From: RYN-230 sp963837335
GTDB lineage: Bacteria; Actinomycetota; Actinomycetes; Streptosporangiales; Streptosporangiaceae
Assembly (NCBI GenBank): GCA_963837335.1
Contig: CAWINS010000011.1
Coordinates: forward strand, 62,001-126,000
Reading direction: 5' to 3'
Length of the DNA: 64,000 bases
Shown here: in pieces, positions 62,707 to 64,000 of the stretch
Layout: every line of letters starts with the position of its first letter
Numbering within the stretch: the stretch's first letter is position 1
Program-made: the position numbers and the translations under genes
The notes under the pieces: generated by a model
Databases searched by the model: none
What the model saw: only the letters and a program-made list of their open reading frames with translations
What the model was told of the DNA's origin: nothing

Positions 62707-64000
62707 ATGGCTGAGCCGCCCGCCGCGGCGGCGCCTCAGGCTGCCGCGCCCGAGAGCGATGCCCTGCTGGCCACCAAGCTGCACCTGCCGGGCCCGCGGC
62801 CCGGCCTGGTGCCCCGGCCCCGCCTGGCCGGGCAGTTCGAAGCCGGGCTGGGCCAGGGCATGGTCCTGGTCTGCGCCCCGGCCGGATACGGCAAGACGGT
62901 CCTGGTGGCCGACTGGGCGCGGGCTGGCCAGCGCCCGGTGGCATGGCTGTCGCTGGATCCCGGCGACAACGACCCGGCCAGGTTCTGGCGGCACGCGGTC
63001 GCCGCGCTGGACCGGGTGCGCCCGGGGATCGGCGCTCGCCTGGGCCCGCTGATCGGGCCGCCCACCCCGGCCTCGTTCGAGGGGCTGCTCACCGCGCTGA
63101 TCAACGACCTGGACGCCGGGCCCGCCGCGGACGAGGCCGTGCTGGTCCTGGACGACTATCACGTGATCGCCGCCCGGCCGGTGCACGATTCGGTGCAGTT
63201 CCTGCTGGAACACTGGCCGGCCGGGCTACGCCTGGTGCTGACCAGCCGGTCCGATCCACCCCTGGGCCTGGCCCGGCTGCGGGCCCGCGGGCAGCTGGCC
63301 GAACTGCGGGCCGCCGACCTGCGGTTCACCGCGGACGAGGCCGGCGCGCTGTTGCGGGAGACGGCCGGGGAGCCGGGGGCGGCCCTGCCCGGTACGGCCG
63401 TGGCCGCCCTGGCCGCGCGAACCGAGGGATGGGCGGCCGGGCTGCAGCTCGCGGCCCTGTCCCTGCGTGGTCAGGCCGACGCGGCCGCCTTCGTGGCCGC
63501 GTTCACCGGCAGCCACCGCTATGTCCTGGATTACCTGGGCGAGGAAGTACTGGAGTGCCAGCCCGAGCAGCTGCAGACGTTCCTGCTGGAGACGTCGGTG
63601 CTGGAACGGCTCAGCGGCGGCTTGTGCGACGCCGTCACCGGCCGCGCGGGCAGCCAGGCCCTGCTCGAGCAGGTGGAGCAGGCCGGGCTGTTCCTGCTGC
63701 CGCTCGATGAGGCGCGCGGCTGGTGGCGTTACCACCGCCTGTTCGCCGATCTGCTCCGCGCCCGCCTGGAGCAGGAACCGGGCCGGGCGGCGCGGCTGCA
63801 CCGGAACGCGGCCGCCTGGCATGAGGAGCACGGGCTGCCCGATGAGGCGATCCGGCACGCGGTCGCCGCCGGGGAGATGAGCTGGGCGGCCCGGCTGATC
63901 GAGCGGTACTTCGACGCCGTGTACCGGCTGCGCGGCGAGGCAGCGACGATCCAGCGGTGGATTTCGGCGCTGCCCGCCGGGCTGCCCCAGTCGCGTCCCC
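62707..64000 (+). CDS. LAL/MalT-type LuxR-family regulator, truncated by the window end
   Basis: The frame opens at ATG 62707 and stays open for 431 codons to the edge. LLATKLHLPGPRPGLVPRPR is the characteristic opening of MalT-like ATP-dependent regulators. Walker A is CAPAGYGKTVLVADW, Walker B VLVLDDYHVI, sensor-like LVLTSRSDPPLGLARLRARG. The winged-helix-type region LAARTEGWAAGLQLAALSLR, with YLGEEVLECQPEQLQTFLLE, follows. Usual proteins have 850-950 residues with a C-terminal LuxR helix-turn-helix, which must lie beyond 64000. Only about half of the gene is seen. It follows the VOC gene by 160 bases. Confidence 0.9.
   Translation, partial: MAEPPAAAAPQAAAPESDALLATKLHLPGPRPGLVPRPRLAGQFEAGLGQGMVLVCAPAGYGKTVLVADWARAGQRPVAWLSLDPGDNDPARFWRHAVAALDRVRPGIGARLGPLIGPPTPASFEGLLTALINDLDAGPAADEAVLVLDDYHVIAARPVHDSVQFLLEHWPAGLRLVLTSRSDPPLGLARLRARGQLAELRAADLRFTADEAGALLRETAGEPGAALPGTAVAALAARTEGWAAGLQLAALSLRGQADAAAFVAAFTGSHRYVLDYLGEEVLECQPEQLQTFLLETSVLERLSGGLCDAVTGRAGSQALLEQVEQAGLFLLPLDEARGWWRYHRLFADLLRARLEQEPGRAARLHRNAAAWHEEHGLPDEAIRHAVAAGEMSWAARLIERYFDAVYRLRGEAATIQRWISALPAGLPQSRP

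Overview
This is high-GC (roughly 70%) DNA with GTG starts, many ATGA/GTGA start-stop overlaps and an actinobacterial gene set: dnaG next to a housekeeping sigma factor, actinobacterial-type ppdK and dgt, a MoxR/DUF58/DUF4129 cluster, NarL-type two-component systems, DUF6295 and a LAL-type regulator. It is most likely a soil actinomycete (Streptosporangiales-like or a relative); the species cannot be told from the window.

Layout. 0-3.7 kb: tandem GH5 cellulase-like genes (the first frameshifted) and a 6-phosphogluconate-dehydrogenase-like gene. 3.7-5.7 kb: an ECF sigma factor with its membrane-anchored partner. 5.9-9.8 kb: ppdK and dgt, translationally coupled. 9.9-15 kb: a ferredoxin reductase, a PP2C phosphatase, a LysR/aldo-keto reductase divergent pair and a tail-lysozyme-domain exported protein. 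15.0-17.9 kb: the main anomaly, about 2 kb of almost pure A/G sequence on the + strand, holding a 33-triplet collagen-like frame and the remains of a sensor histidine kinase. 17.9-21.2 kb: VOC/AraC pair, CorA and a HAD phosphatase. 21.4-24.7 kb: dnaG and the primary sigma factor. 25-27.3 kb: small regulators, membrane proteins and tRNA-Asn. 27.3-33 kb: MarR-controlled efflux pump, a Tat-exported bicovalent flavin oxidase and an aldo-keto reductase. 33-35.3 kb: a GGDEF/EAL protein of somewhat different composition. 35.6-42.7 kb: dienelactone hydrolase, a second sliding-clamp gene, a flavoprotein/SDR frame, DUF952, a PCuAC-like lipoprotein and a GT39-like membrane transferase. 42.8-50.3 kb: a NarL-type two-component system, MarR-GNAT fusion, DUF885 protein, DUF4232 lipoprotein and gamma-glutamyltransferase. 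50.3-54.8 kb: the MoxR operon. 54.8-60.8 kb: a second two-component system divergent from a four-gene ABC transporter operon. 60.9-64 kb: HicAB, a TetR/VOC pair with a clear operator, and the start of a LAL regulator that runs off the window.

Two features run across the window. First, at least eleven genes, including the central-metabolism gene ppdK, carry single-base frameshifts in GC-rich contexts while their protein sequence stays good in the next frame; this looks more like residual indel errors in the sequence than real decay, so 'broken' genes are annotated as whole genes with the shift noted. Second, several genes end inside short tandem repeats (15-24 bp) that copy the stop codon itself.
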